Made by a program: the position numbers and the translations under genes. Under the pieces are notes generated by a model, which was not told where the DNA came from, made no database searches, and saw nothing but the letters and a program-made list of their open reading frames with translations. From Citrobacter amalonaticus Y19 (GTDB lineage Bacteria; Pseudomonadota; Gammaproteobacteria; Enterobacterales; Enterobacteriaceae), in assembly GCF_000981805.1 (NCBI RefSeq), contig NZ_CP011132.1, positions 2,232,001 to 2,296,000 on the forward strand: a stretch of 64,000 nt of DNA, read 5' to 3'. This document shows positions 54,735-62,332 of the stretch, piece after piece. How positions within the stretch are numbered: the first letter of the stretch is position 1; the number at the start of each line of letters is the position of its first letter.

Positions 54735-55070
54735 TTACTCCGCTTTCGCGTCGCCGTTTTTCATTTCGCCCATCGCTTTCAGCTTTTTGGAGATGTCGCG
54801 GCGCTCTTTGGAGATCTCTGCATTTTTGATGATGTAGTCATCAACGCGATCTTCATAGTCACTTTTCATGCTGGCGATGATGCCCTGAATAGCGTCAACG
54901 CTCATACCCGGCTTGATGTAATCGCTCAGGTTGTCCAGCAGCAGAACACGTTTCTGGTTGTCACGGATCTTTTTCTCAACGTCCTGGATTTCACGCTGCA
55001 GTTTGTTTTTACGACGGAACAGACGGACAAATTCCAGCACGTCCTGGAAAGATGGCTTGGTAGTTTCCAT
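54735..55070 (-). CDS. tmaR: PTS system regulator TmaR (DUF496)
   Basis: 111 aa, almost entirely helical and coiled coil (FRRKNKLQREIQDVEKKIRDNQKR). It matches E. coli YeeX/TmaR, a pole-localised protein that binds and sequesters PTS enzyme I. Separated from the convergent pduX by 34 bp with a short CAGTGAGG/CCTCACTG inverted repeat. Confidence 0.93.
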   Translation of the reverse strand: METTKPSFQDVLEFVRLFRRKNKLQREIQDVEKKIRDNQKRVLLLDNLSDYIKPGMSVDAIQGIIASMKSDYEDRVDDYIIKNAEISKERRDISKKLKAMGEMKNGDAKAE

Positions 55071-55230
55071 TTTTACACCCCTGATAATGTGAGAGTCGGA
55101 TTCGTTTAAACGATAGGGCTAACATTACTTTTCACAGCCACAAATGACAATGGCTTCATTCTGGTTTCCATCATACCCTTATTCCTTGCTGAATCGAAGC
55201 AGCAGCGGCAGCATTCCCCTTACCTGCTTT

Positions 55231-56289
55231 TTATTTGCGCAGTGCGCGGCAGATAAGATGCGACAGCAGCTCCAGTTGACGGGCGGTTTCCAGACTTAGC
55301 CAGACATAGCCATGAATCGGCGTTTCGGCCACATTGTGTTCATCGTGCTGACGTATCAGCGTACGCAGTTCGTTAACGGTCTCATTCAGTTTTTCGCTGT
55401 TGGCGAGAATCGGTTGCGGATTGCCCTCAAACAACGCATGAGCCATCGTCAGTAGCGCCTGCTGGGTCATTTGCTGCGTTTCCCGCAGCGTATGGGCGTT
55501 GAGCATGACGAAATGGCTTTCACGGGTCGCCCACAGGGCATTGATCTGTAATTCGAGCATGCAGACCAGATTACGGTTAACGGTCTGAATGGCTTCAAAA
55601 ATGGATTTCTGGATGCGCGTTTCTTTGCTCGCCGGCGTAATCAGAGCGCGCATTTTTACCACGTCACCCAGTAGCTGTTGCAGATGTTTGTCCAGCCGGG
55701 GACGTTCTAACAAATTGGGCGACAGCGCCGCCTGATACACCCGGTTATAGGCCGTCACGCAGTGCGCCAGTTGGATACGCCAGTGGATGAAGGCGCGCTG
55801 CGGCCAGATTCCGGTGAACAGCATGGCGAGGAGCGACCCGAGAATGACATCGCCGCCGCGCCAGAGCGCGGTCTCCATATCGCCTGCCGGGGCGCCCACC
55901 ACCACGGCGAGCGTGATGCCAATTAAAAGCGCCTGATACGGTTTTTTCCCTAACGCGAGCCATCCGCACAGGAACATGGCCGCCGCACACCAGAGCAGCA
56001 TCAGCGGCAATGAGAAAAGCTCAAGACGCAGCGCCACCAGACCCAGCACTGACCCGAGGATCGTACCGCCAATCCGTTCATACGCGCGGGGAACCACGTT
56101 TCCCCAGAACGAGATTGGCCCCATGATCACCACCAGCGTAATCAAAGGCCATGTCCCTTCCGGAATGTTAAACAGGCGCACAAGCAGAAAGGTCAGGATG
56201 AAGGCCAGCGCAATGCGAATACCATGCACGATGCGGTAATGGCGATACAGGCGGATTTCAAATGGACTCAGTGACTTGTCGGCACGCAC
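55231..56289 (-). CDS. yeeA: FUSC-family inner-membrane protein YeeA
   Basis: 352 aa, the same as E. coli YeeA. An N-terminal block of six hydrophobic segments (about 24-175) with ITLVVIMGPISFWGN and GGTILGSVLGL, then a cytoplasmic helical domain. It is related to aromatic-acid efflux proteins such as AaeB; its substrate is unknown. Confidence 0.92.
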   Translation of the reverse strand: MRADKSLSPFEIRLYRHYRIVHGIRIALAFILTFLLVRLFNIPEGTWPLITLVVIMGPISFWGNVVPRAYERIGGTILGSVLGLVALRLELFSLPLMLLWCAAAMFLCGWLALGKKPYQALLIGITLAVVVGAPAGDMETALWRGGDVILGSLLAMLFTGIWPQRAFIHWRIQLAHCVTAYNRVYQAALSPNLLERPRLDKHLQQLLGDVVKMRALITPASKETRIQKSIFEAIQTVNRNLVCMLELQINALWATRESHFVMLNAHTLRETQQMTQQALLTMAHALFEGNPQPILANSEKLNETVNELRTLIRQHDEHNVAETPIHGYVWLSLETARQLELLSHLICRALRK

Positions 56290-56414
56290 TCATGCACTCC
56301 GTCAGGAAAAGACAAAAACAGATTGTACCTGTTTTTACGCGCAGAAGATCGCCGCGGCGGACAGGACGTCTCGCTAAGCGTAGTCGCTCAGCGCCGGTCC
56401 GCCTGGTTTTATGC

Positions 56415-56888
56415 TTACTTCGTGGTAGGTTGCACCGAGATATACATCTCGATATCCCAGTAACCGTCTTCACAACCGTTATTCAGATAGACTTCAAAGC
56501 AGGGTTTGCACGTCATTTCATACGTTTCATCCTGCATCAGGCTATTAAATAACTGATGCCATGGTGTCGCAAAGTCACCATTGTCAACGCGCGCAACCGC
56601 CGTCGCATATTGGCCGCCTTCGATTTCGCTGAGCGTCACGCCCTCGCTGTTTTCCGGTATGACAAAATCAGCGGGCACCGAAACGACCGTACTACAGCGC
56701 AGTTTCTCGGCTGGCACTTCATCCGGATTGTCGAAGTAAACGGCGATCCACTCCTGCGTCACAATCTGCTTGCCATCCACCCACATCATCAACTGGTCAA
56801 AGCCTTGCTTCACCGTTTGTTCCCACGGTCCCACCAGGTGGAAACCTGCAACGGTGCGCTTGTCAGCGTGTCTGATCTCGTAGTTCAT
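56415..56888 (-). CDS. sbmC: DNA gyrase inhibitor SbmC (GyrI)
   Basis: 157 aa GyrI-like domain: MNYEIRHADKRTVAGFHLVGPWE, then WIAVYFDNPDEVPAEKLRC. In E. coli it protects gyrase from toxins such as microcin B17 and is induced by the SOS response. The LexA box just upstream agrees with that. Confidence 0.95.
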   Translation of the reverse strand: MNYEIRHADKRTVAGFHLVGPWEQTVKQGFDQLMMWVDGKQIVTQEWIAVYFDNPDEVPAEKLRCSTVVSVPADFVIPENSEGVTLSEIEGGQYATAVARVDNGDFATPWHQLFNSLMQDETYEMTCKPCFEVYLNNGCEDGYWDIEMYISVQPTTK

Positions 56889-56906
56889 GTTGCCTCCATT
56901 GTTACA

Positions 56907-56922
56907 CTGTATTTATATACAG
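56907..56922 (-). promoter_or_regulatory. LexA (SOS) box of sbmC
   Basis: CTGTATTTATATACAG fits the CTGT-N8-ACAG consensus perfectly, about 20-35 bp before the sbmC start. The palindrome extends by ACA/TGT on the outside. SOS repression of sbmC by LexA is known in E. coli. Confidence 0.95.
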
Positions 56923-57010
56923 TGTAACTAAGCCTGAATAACCGTCACAAGAAATTTGTGACTATTATGTGAGCAGAGCCGAACTCCTGCCAGTCTCTTG
57001 TCAGTGCAAA

Positions 57011-58183
57011 TCAGACTTTATGATGAAAGTAATCGCTCAGGCGAGATAAGACGCCTCCCTTACCTACCGCTTCCAGCGTCACCAGAGGCCAGTGAGCAAC
57101 CAGTTTGTCACGGTCGTAGAGCTCAATTTCGCCGACCCGTTGATGCGCGGCGAGCGGTGCTTGCAGTTCCTTCTTATTCAGGATGTACTTCGCTTTGATG
57201 TTCGGGATTTCCGCCTTCGGCAGCGCCATCCAGAAATCGTGCTCGGTGCCTAACGCAATGTTCTCTTTATCGCCGTACCAGATGCGCTCCGTTCCAACCT
57301 GCTTACCGCTGCGCAGGATCTGCACCGTGTCGAAATGTTGTTGGCCCCAAAGCAGCAGTTTGCGCGCCTGCTCCTCACGCCCTTTCGGGCTATTTGCCCC
57401 CATCACGACGGCAATCAGTCGGCGCTGGCCATCCACCGCAGAGGCAATCAGGTTGAAGCCCGCGCCCGAGGTGTGCCCGGTTTTCAGCCCATCAACATTC
57501 ATGGTTTTATCCCACAGCAGCCCGTTACGGTTCTGTTGGGTAATACCGTTCCAGGTGAGGCTTTTCTCACTGTACATATGATAAAACTCAGGCTCGCCAT
57601 GAATGATGGCCCGGGACAACACCGCCAGATCGTAAGCCGAGCTGTGCTGACCGGGGGCATCCAGTCCGTGAACCGTCTCAAAATGGGTATCCTGTAAATT
57701 GAGCTTCTTAACGTAATTATTCATCATGGCGACAAACTGCGGCTGTCCACCGGCGATATAGTCAGCCAGCGCGACGCAGGCGTCGTTACCGGAATCGACA
57801 ATCAACCCACGGCTTAAATCGCGCACGGATACCCGGTCACCTTCTTTGAGGAACATGAGCGAGGAGCCGACGAAAACCGGATTGTCTTTTGCCCACGCAT
57901 CGCGCCCCACTGTGACCATGTCATCCGGCGTAATCCGCTGGCTGTCAATGGCGCGATCGACCACATAACCGGTCATCAGTTTGGTCAGGCTGGCAGGATT
58001 GCGCTGCTGATGTTCATTACCCGCAGTGAGAATTTGACCCGTGGTGTAATCCATAAGCACCCACGAACCGGCCTCAATGTCAGGCGGAGGGGGAGCAAAA
58101 CTGGCCGAACTCGCGGCAAAAGCAGAAGAGAGATTCATCACAAGTAAAGAAGCGGCAATAAACAGACGGGGTTTCAACAGCAT
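57011..58183 (-). CDS. dacD: D-alanyl-D-alanine carboxypeptidase DacD (PBP6b)
   Basis: 390 aa from ATG 58183; sixteen further upstream codons are open but lack family features. Signal peptide (about 1-24, ending AFAA). Active-site SLTK (S65-K68), SGN in DSGNDACVAL and KTGHTSG later. The C-terminal amphipathic helix (GGVLSRLSDYFHHK) anchors it at the inner membrane. It trims pentapeptide stems in the cell wall. Confidence 0.95.
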   Translation of the reverse strand: MLLKPRLFIAASLLVMNLSSAFAASSASFAPPPPDIEAGSWVLMDYTTGQILTAGNEHQQRNPASLTKLMTGYVVDRAIDSQRITPDDMVTVGRDAWAKDNPVFVGSSLMFLKEGDRVSVRDLSRGLIVDSGNDACVALADYIAGGQPQFVAMMNNYVKKLNLQDTHFETVHGLDAPGQHSSAYDLAVLSRAIIHGEPEFYHMYSEKSLTWNGITQQNRNGLLWDKTMNVDGLKTGHTSGAGFNLIASAVDGQRRLIAVVMGANSPKGREEQARKLLLWGQQHFDTVQILRSGKQVGTERIWYGDKENIALGTEHDFWMALPKAEIPNIKAKYILNKKELQAPLAAHQRVGEIELYDRDKLVAHWPLVTLEAVGKGGVLSRLSDYFHHKV

Positions 58184-58423
58184 GTCCTCAGGTGTTTCAA
58201 AAGAGCCGTCCTTTTTACGGAAAACTGACAAAACAAACAGGGATTAATTGCAAGGAAATGTGACTTGTCGCAGAGTTTTCTCTCTTTAGTTGTTCTGAGC
58301 GCGTTTCCATTCACGAGTTTCTTTATTGCTTCGCGGCGAGTGCGGGCTGATTACCGCGCCGAACTTTGGTACTCTGTGCAGTCCAGGCAGCGCGCAACCA
58401 GAAGTCACGGAATCCACTTATTT

Positions 58424-58468
58424 ATGAATGACGGCAAGCAGCAACCCACCTTTCTCTTCCACGATTAA
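58424..58468 (+). pseudogene. sbcB: sbcB (exonuclease I) 5' end, cut by prophage insertion
   Basis: MNDGKQQPTFLFHD matches the first residues of exonuclease I, and sbcB is the neighbour expected after dacD. The next native residues (YETFGTHP) are replaced by a stop and unrelated phage sequence. The junction is at about 58466. ExoI is lost unless the phage regenerates the gene at its other end, outside the window. Confidence 0.9.
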
Positions 58469-58470
58469 CA
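58450..58470. other. Phage attachment junction in sbcB
   Basis: The homology to sbcB ends around TTCCACGATTA (58457-58467), which is the likely att core shared with the other prophage end. sbcB is a known integration site for lambdoid (including Stx) phages. The true core can be read only after comparison with the other end. Confidence 0.7.
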
Positions 58471-58594
58471 TACTAAAGATCTAATTCACTGATTTTATTA
58501 AAAATAAAAATGAAAAAATAAAAATTATGTACTTGTTTTTGTACTTAAATAAGTGATCTGCACATTTGACTGATAGTCTATTTAAGGCATAATA

Positions 58595-58610
58595 CTGTAT
58601 ATTCAACCAG
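58595..58610 (+). promoter_or_regulatory. LexA-like box before the DinI-like gene
   Basis: CTGTATATTCAACCAG is one base off the CTGT-N8-ACAG consensus, 17-32 bp upstream of the ATG. AAGGAAGG serves as the ribosome site. SOS control is usual for phage DinI-like genes. Confidence 0.75.
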
Positions 58611-58626
58611 CAAAAGGAAGGCAGTT

Positions 58627-58875
58627 ATGCGTATCGAAATCAGTATTGCAAAAGAGAAAATCAGCAAAATGCCGAAGGGATCTGTAGAAGCATTAAAGCA
58701 GGAAATGACACGCCGGGTCAGTAAACGTTATGACGACGTAGAGGTCATCGTTAAATCAGCCAGCAACGACGGATTATCAGTACTCCGAACCAGCGATAAA
58801 GAAGATGCTAAAGCATTTGTACAGGAAACATTGCAGGATGCCTGGGAAAATGCGGATGACTGGTTTGTTCGTTAA
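58627..58875 (+). CDS. DinI-like family protein of prophage
   Basis: 82 aa matching the DinI/TumA family: MRIEISIAKEKISKMP, RRVSKRYDDVEVIVK and the acidic C-terminal helix AFVQETLQDAWENADDWF that mimics DNA when DinI binds RecA. Phage versions modulate RecA* and repressor cleavage. It is the outermost prophage gene at this end, as in many Salmonella prophages. Confidence 0.88.
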   Translation: MRIEISIAKEKISKMPKGSVEALKQEMTRRVSKRYDDVEVIVKSASNDGLSVLRTSDKEDAKAFVQETLQDAWENADDWFVR

Positions 58876-58981
58876 TCGTCATGTAGACTCTGCGCCGGCT
58901 GGCAATCATTCAATACCCGCACTATCGAACGATCGCCAGCCGCCGTCCGTTCCTGCATACGACGAACAACGGCAACTTTTT

Positions 58982-59368
58982 TCAGGCGCATTTACTGGTG
59001 ACATTCTTTGTCGTAACCCCCGAAGAGGCGAGCTTAAGCGCCCGGTTAAATGCAACAACTGTCACGGGTTTTTCCTCTGCTTTAACTCGATTAGAATGAC
59101 TCTGGAAAACATAAACATCATCAGGATAAATTTCCCTTCTGCGTAAAATTATGTTTCGAACCGGCGAAGGAGCTATTATATTTATTTCCTTCAATCTTCC
59201 TCTTTGCTCAAAGGTCAAATTACTACCAACCAAGTTAGTATAGCGAAGCATTCTTACCCTTCCGATACCAACTGGTAAATAGTGAAGGCACACCCACAAA
59301 TCGGCCCATGTATCACTGATATCCAGTAATCTATGGTTGATTGATGCAATCTCATAAAACGTAAGCAA
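58982..59368 (-). pseudogene. Truncated tyrosine recombinase fragment
   Basis: 128 aa. ADLWVCLHYLPVGIGRVRMLRY corresponds to the first catalytic-arginine region of phage integrases, YPDDVYVFQSHSNRVKAEEKPV to the middle, and the frame ends at GVTTKNVTSKCA, just before the HxxR and tyrosine motifs. A further open run (LKKVAVVRRMQERT) continues one frame over to 58872. It is therefore a remnant or frameshifted gene without the catalytic tyrosine. Confidence 0.7.
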
Positions 59369-59633
59369 ATCCCTCTCCCCTCATTTTACGCAAGAAAATC
59401 CTTCTATATTGTTTACTACAGACTGATAGACGATATCCACTAGTTACCTAAATTGAGCTAAATTTTTATAATGATTACCAGCCTTCGGATACGCAAACAT
59501 TACAGGTTTTAGTATGCCGAAATGGACTATCATGCCCGGTTCGACACAGTTTAATACAGGCGGAAACTATCAATATTTAACACTGAGTATCTTGCTGATT
59601 TTTAAACTCAGAGCTCACTGACTGGAAGCTGAA
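59369..59633. other. Non-coding gap in the prophage tail end
   Basis: No family-like frame is seen. It contains the promoter side of the recombinase fragment and AT-rich filler before the tail-fibre terminator. Confidence 0.4.
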
Positions 59634-59658
59634 CAAAAAAAGGAGCCTAATGGCCCCC
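59634..59658 (-). terminator. Terminator of the phage tail operon
   Basis: On the minus strand, GGGGCC, a four-base loop and GGCTCC (one G-T pair) are followed by seven T. It lies just after the S74-type remnant, where the tail transcript is expected to end. Confidence 0.75.
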
Positions 59659-59663
59659 TTCTT

Positions 59664-59922
59664 TTACTCGCCTTTCAGCGTCTTTAATTCGGCCTGCAAC
59701 TCTTCCACCTGCCGCGCCAGAACCTTAACGGCGGAAATGGCATCCAGCAATAACGGGTTGCTGTCCAGCACCAGGTTTACTTCGTCACCGTTGTGCACTT
59801 CCTTGACGTAGCACGGATCAATGTTGCGGATCTGCTGGGCAATCACCCCGCGCCGTACACGTCGCCTCGATGGTTCAGGAACCTGACTGTTTATCTGGAA
59901 TGGGATAGCGGGATTTGATTTC
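59664..59922 (-). pseudogene. Tail-fibre C-terminal chaperone (peptidase S74-like) remnant
   Basis: The frame reads RRRVRRGVIAQQIRNIDPCYVKE, then LVLDSNPLLLDAISAVKVLARQVEELQAELKTLKG, the end of an intramolecular S74 chaperone with a trimeric coiled coil. Only the last part is present and it has no start; it overlaps the end of the next gene upstream in a different frame. It looks like the scar of a tail-fibre exchange. Confidence 0.7.
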
Positions 59923-60117
59923 TTTCACTTTCGCTATCCATACACTGTAATCTGGCGGTTTTCCCGCAATAGTTGCGTCATAATCTGCCTCAGTTTTTAG
60001 ATGATCTGACTCGGCGCGGTACGCGCCCAGTCTCTGGCTGGCCACAGCATCATATTGCTGCTGCCAGGCTTCCTCAGCAACCTCATCTGCTTTTTTGAGC
60101 TTCGTCCAGTCAATCAT
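59875..60117 (-). CDS. Small phage tail-region protein
   Basis: 80 aa from ATG 60117, which follows GTGAGG at nine bases and overlaps the upstream stop. MIDWTKLKKADEVAEEAWQQQYDAVASQRL, then YSVWIAKVKEIKSRYPIP. It is common in lambdoid tail-fibre clusters. It resembles the C-terminal half of tail-fibre assembly proteins, but the assignment is not firm. Function unknown. Confidence 0.6.
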   Translation of the reverse strand: MIDWTKLKKADEVAEEAWQQQYDAVASQRLGAYRAESDHLKTEADYDATIAGKPPDYSVWIAKVKEIKSRYPIPDKQSGS

Positions 60118-60409
60118 TAACGGCGACCTCACCAAAGTTATATACGCGTCCAGTTTCCATCTTCAGATCATACTGTTGTTCGCCATCGCCGCAGGGATAT
60201 ACCATCGCTGCATGTATGTCGCCATTCTCATCGCAGGTAATTCTGCCGACAAAAAAATCACAACCAACAGCGGTAAACGGCAATTCGTCGCCGGGTGACA
60301 TGGGGCTGAAATCAAACGCTTCTCCGTTAATTACAAGCACCGGACCATTACACGACAGAGAAAGCATGTCATCACGGCGTTGAGGGATAAGGGTAATGTT
60401 AAAATTCAT
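60110..60409 (-). CDS. Phage tail-region protein of unknown function
   Basis: 99 aa from ATG 60409, which gives AGGA at eight bases; an ATG two codons earlier (60415) is too close to that site. The start overlaps the stop of the tail gene upstream. LSCNGPVLVINGEAFDFSPM and DFFVGRITCDENGDIHAAMVYPCG recur in lambdoid prophages next to tail fibres. Role unknown. Confidence 0.65.
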   Translation of the reverse strand: MNFNITLIPQRRDDMLSLSCNGPVLVINGEAFDFSPMSPGDELPFTAVGCDFFVGRITCDENGDIHAAMVYPCGDGEQQYDLKMETGRVYNFGEVAVND

Positions 60410-61353
60410 TTCCATTTTCCTACTGCGAGTAACGTTAATGGGCTCAAAGAAGCAAAGCTGGCAGGGGAATAAACTCGCGCAGTGAATGATGTGGTACTCA
60501 GATCCTGAATGGATGAGCCTGTCATAACTGCGGATGTACCAGACCCGCCAGCAGAACCCCATGCAGTCGCTGCGACAGATACAGCGATATTTGTATTAAT
60601 AAACGCAGCAGGAAAAACCCATGGATAGGCCATCCAAAAAAATGATATAGAACCTTCGGTTCTGGCTGATGAGGCAACATCAATACTTCCGCGGTTAAAC
60701 TGACAGATTAATGTGCCGTCGGCAAATTTGATGTATTGACCCTGTGAGCCTGTACCCTGTTCAATAATTGCAGTGTTGCTCGCCACGTTGCCGATCACAT
60801 CATAAACAGCGGCGGACTTTAATTCGAGCTTTGAGCGAGCGCCGGCGGCAGTAGTTGATCCAGTACCGCCCTGGTCAACGCCAAGTGCCGTTGTCAGTCC
60901 GGTAATACTGGTGATGTCACTGTTTGCGCCTTTGCTTGCCTTATCGGCAACACTGTTGATAAGTTTCTTTGCTGATGGACCCGTGGTCTGACTGGTGTCT
61001 GGAAGCGTAATGGTTACATCACCATTAGCAGTGAAAAACTGCTGCCAGTTCTGCTTGTCATAGTTGAGTCCACGCAGCGCTTCAGTGCTCTGCGCTACCA
61101 GCGCTGCTGTGACCATGTTAAGGGTGACGCGGGGAACCGCATTCCAGGCTGCGCCGGAAAGAGTAGGACCCGTATAATTACTGACGAGAGATACAGACGT
61201 GTTGCTGTTAACTGCTCTTACTGCCAGTGTGTAAGGCACCCCGCCAACGGTGATCATGATGAAATCACCAGCACTCAGGTCTGTTGTGAACGTAGTACCA
61301 CTGCCTGTGACAGCGGAATTATTATTGGTCAGGGTTAATGTTCCTGCTGACAT
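60406..61353 (-). CDS. Phage tail fibre-like protein
   Basis: 315 aa. The N-terminal part (MSAGTLTLTNNNSAVTGSGTTF) is the attachment-type domain that opens many lambdoid tail fibres, and the middle has collagen-free repeats such as GLTTALGVDQGGTGSTTAAGA. The C-terminal part (from about 195) is the likely receptor-binding domain. It ends WK, as many short tail fibres do. Confidence 0.75.
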   Translation of the reverse strand: MSAGTLTLTNNNSAVTGSGTTFTTDLSAGDFIMITVGGVPYTLAVRAVNSNTSVSLVSNYTGPTLSGAAWNAVPRVTLNMVTAALVAQSTEALRGLNYDKQNWQQFFTANGDVTITLPDTSQTTGPSAKKLINSVADKASKGANSDITSITGLTTALGVDQGGTGSTTAAGARSKLELKSAAVYDVIGNVASNTAIIEQGTGSQGQYIKFADGTLICQFNRGSIDVASSARTEGSISFFWMAYPWVFPAAFINTNIAVSVAATAWGSAGGSGTSAVMTGSSIQDLSTTSFTARVYSPASFASLSPLTLLAVGKWK

Positions 61354-61362
61354 ATTATTTCC

Positions 61363-62325
61363 TCAATACATGGGGGGAAGGACAAGGATCGGCATTGCGA
61401 TGTTCTGGTTAAAATTATTGTTAAACCCCTGGTTGTAATAATTACCAACAACCCGACTAAGCCCGGCGCGGATATTACTCCCTGACCGAATCATTCCCTT
61501 AAAGCGGACATTATCGTAGTCACCAATCTTGCGACTATTTGACCCGACAAAACATAATTGCGTAAAACTGGTTCCTACGGACTGGTTACTGTCTGACACG
61601 GTAAGAAGGCGTTCGTAAACAAACGGGCGCTTGAGTGTGGAAAATGTCACCTGCCCCGCTGAGTTGGTCATGGTGATACCGTCCCCCCCAACCGGAGCGG
61701 TATTATTGAATATTACCAGGTCTAATGTAACGCTCCCTGTGACGTCATCAGACCCGGTGTAATTAGTATCCCGCACGATAATATTGGTGCCGTCAAATCC
61801 TACTGATACACCGCCGTTATCCCAGCGGGCGAAGGGTATTCCGCTAACAGGAAGGGCACGAGACCCATTCACAACCCACTGCCCAACCCAGGCGCATGTC
61901 ATTAATTTAGCGTTATTCGATATAGCGGTGAAATCGGTAGCGTCAGCCACCAGCAGGCCGGTGTTATAAGTTCCAGCGGGCAATATCTCAAGAACAGTGC
62001 CGCGCCAGTCATAAGGGGTAAGATTGTAGCCGAACTGCGTCCCGCCGTTGATGGTAACGCCGGTATTGCCATTACGCACAACGGACGCCATCGACACCGG
62101 CACGTTTACTTCGACCTGGTTGTCGATGATGTATTGCATCTCGGCGGGCACCGTAGGGACGACGATAACCTGTGATCCCGCCGTTAGCGGGGTGCTTATT
62201 GTCATTTGATTACCGGCCGTACCGCGCCCGGCAAAGTTCGTGCAAAAAGACGGGGCACGAAGCCCCGCTGTAATCGCCATCACCGGGCGACCATCGTTAT
62301 AATCAATCAGAATACCTTCTGGCAT
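61363..62325 (-). CDS. Phage tail protein downstream of J (DUF6453-like)
   Basis: 320 aa, rich in Asn, Thr, Gly and Val with beta-structure character and no signal peptide. MPEGILIDYNDGRPVMAITAGLRAPSF is an N-terminus I associate with a conserved protein next to gpJ in ES18/T1-type tails. It possibly sits at the tail tip; the family name is from memory. Confidence 0.6.
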   Translation of the reverse strand: MPEGILIDYNDGRPVMAITAGLRAPSFCTNFAGRGTAGNQMTISTPLTAGSQVIVVPTVPAEMQYIIDNQVEVNVPVSMASVVRNGNTGVTINGGTQFGYNLTPYDWRGTVLEILPAGTYNTGLLVADATDFTAISNNAKLMTCAWVGQWVVNGSRALPVSGIPFARWDNGGVSVGFDGTNIIVRDTNYTGSDDVTGSVTLDLVIFNNTAPVGGDGITMTNSAGQVTFSTLKRPFVYERLLTVSDSNQSVGTSFTQLCFVGSNSRKIGDYDNVRFKGMIRSGSNIRAGLSRVVGNYYNQGFNNNFNQNIAMPILVLPPMY

Positions 62326-62332
62326 AATTCAC

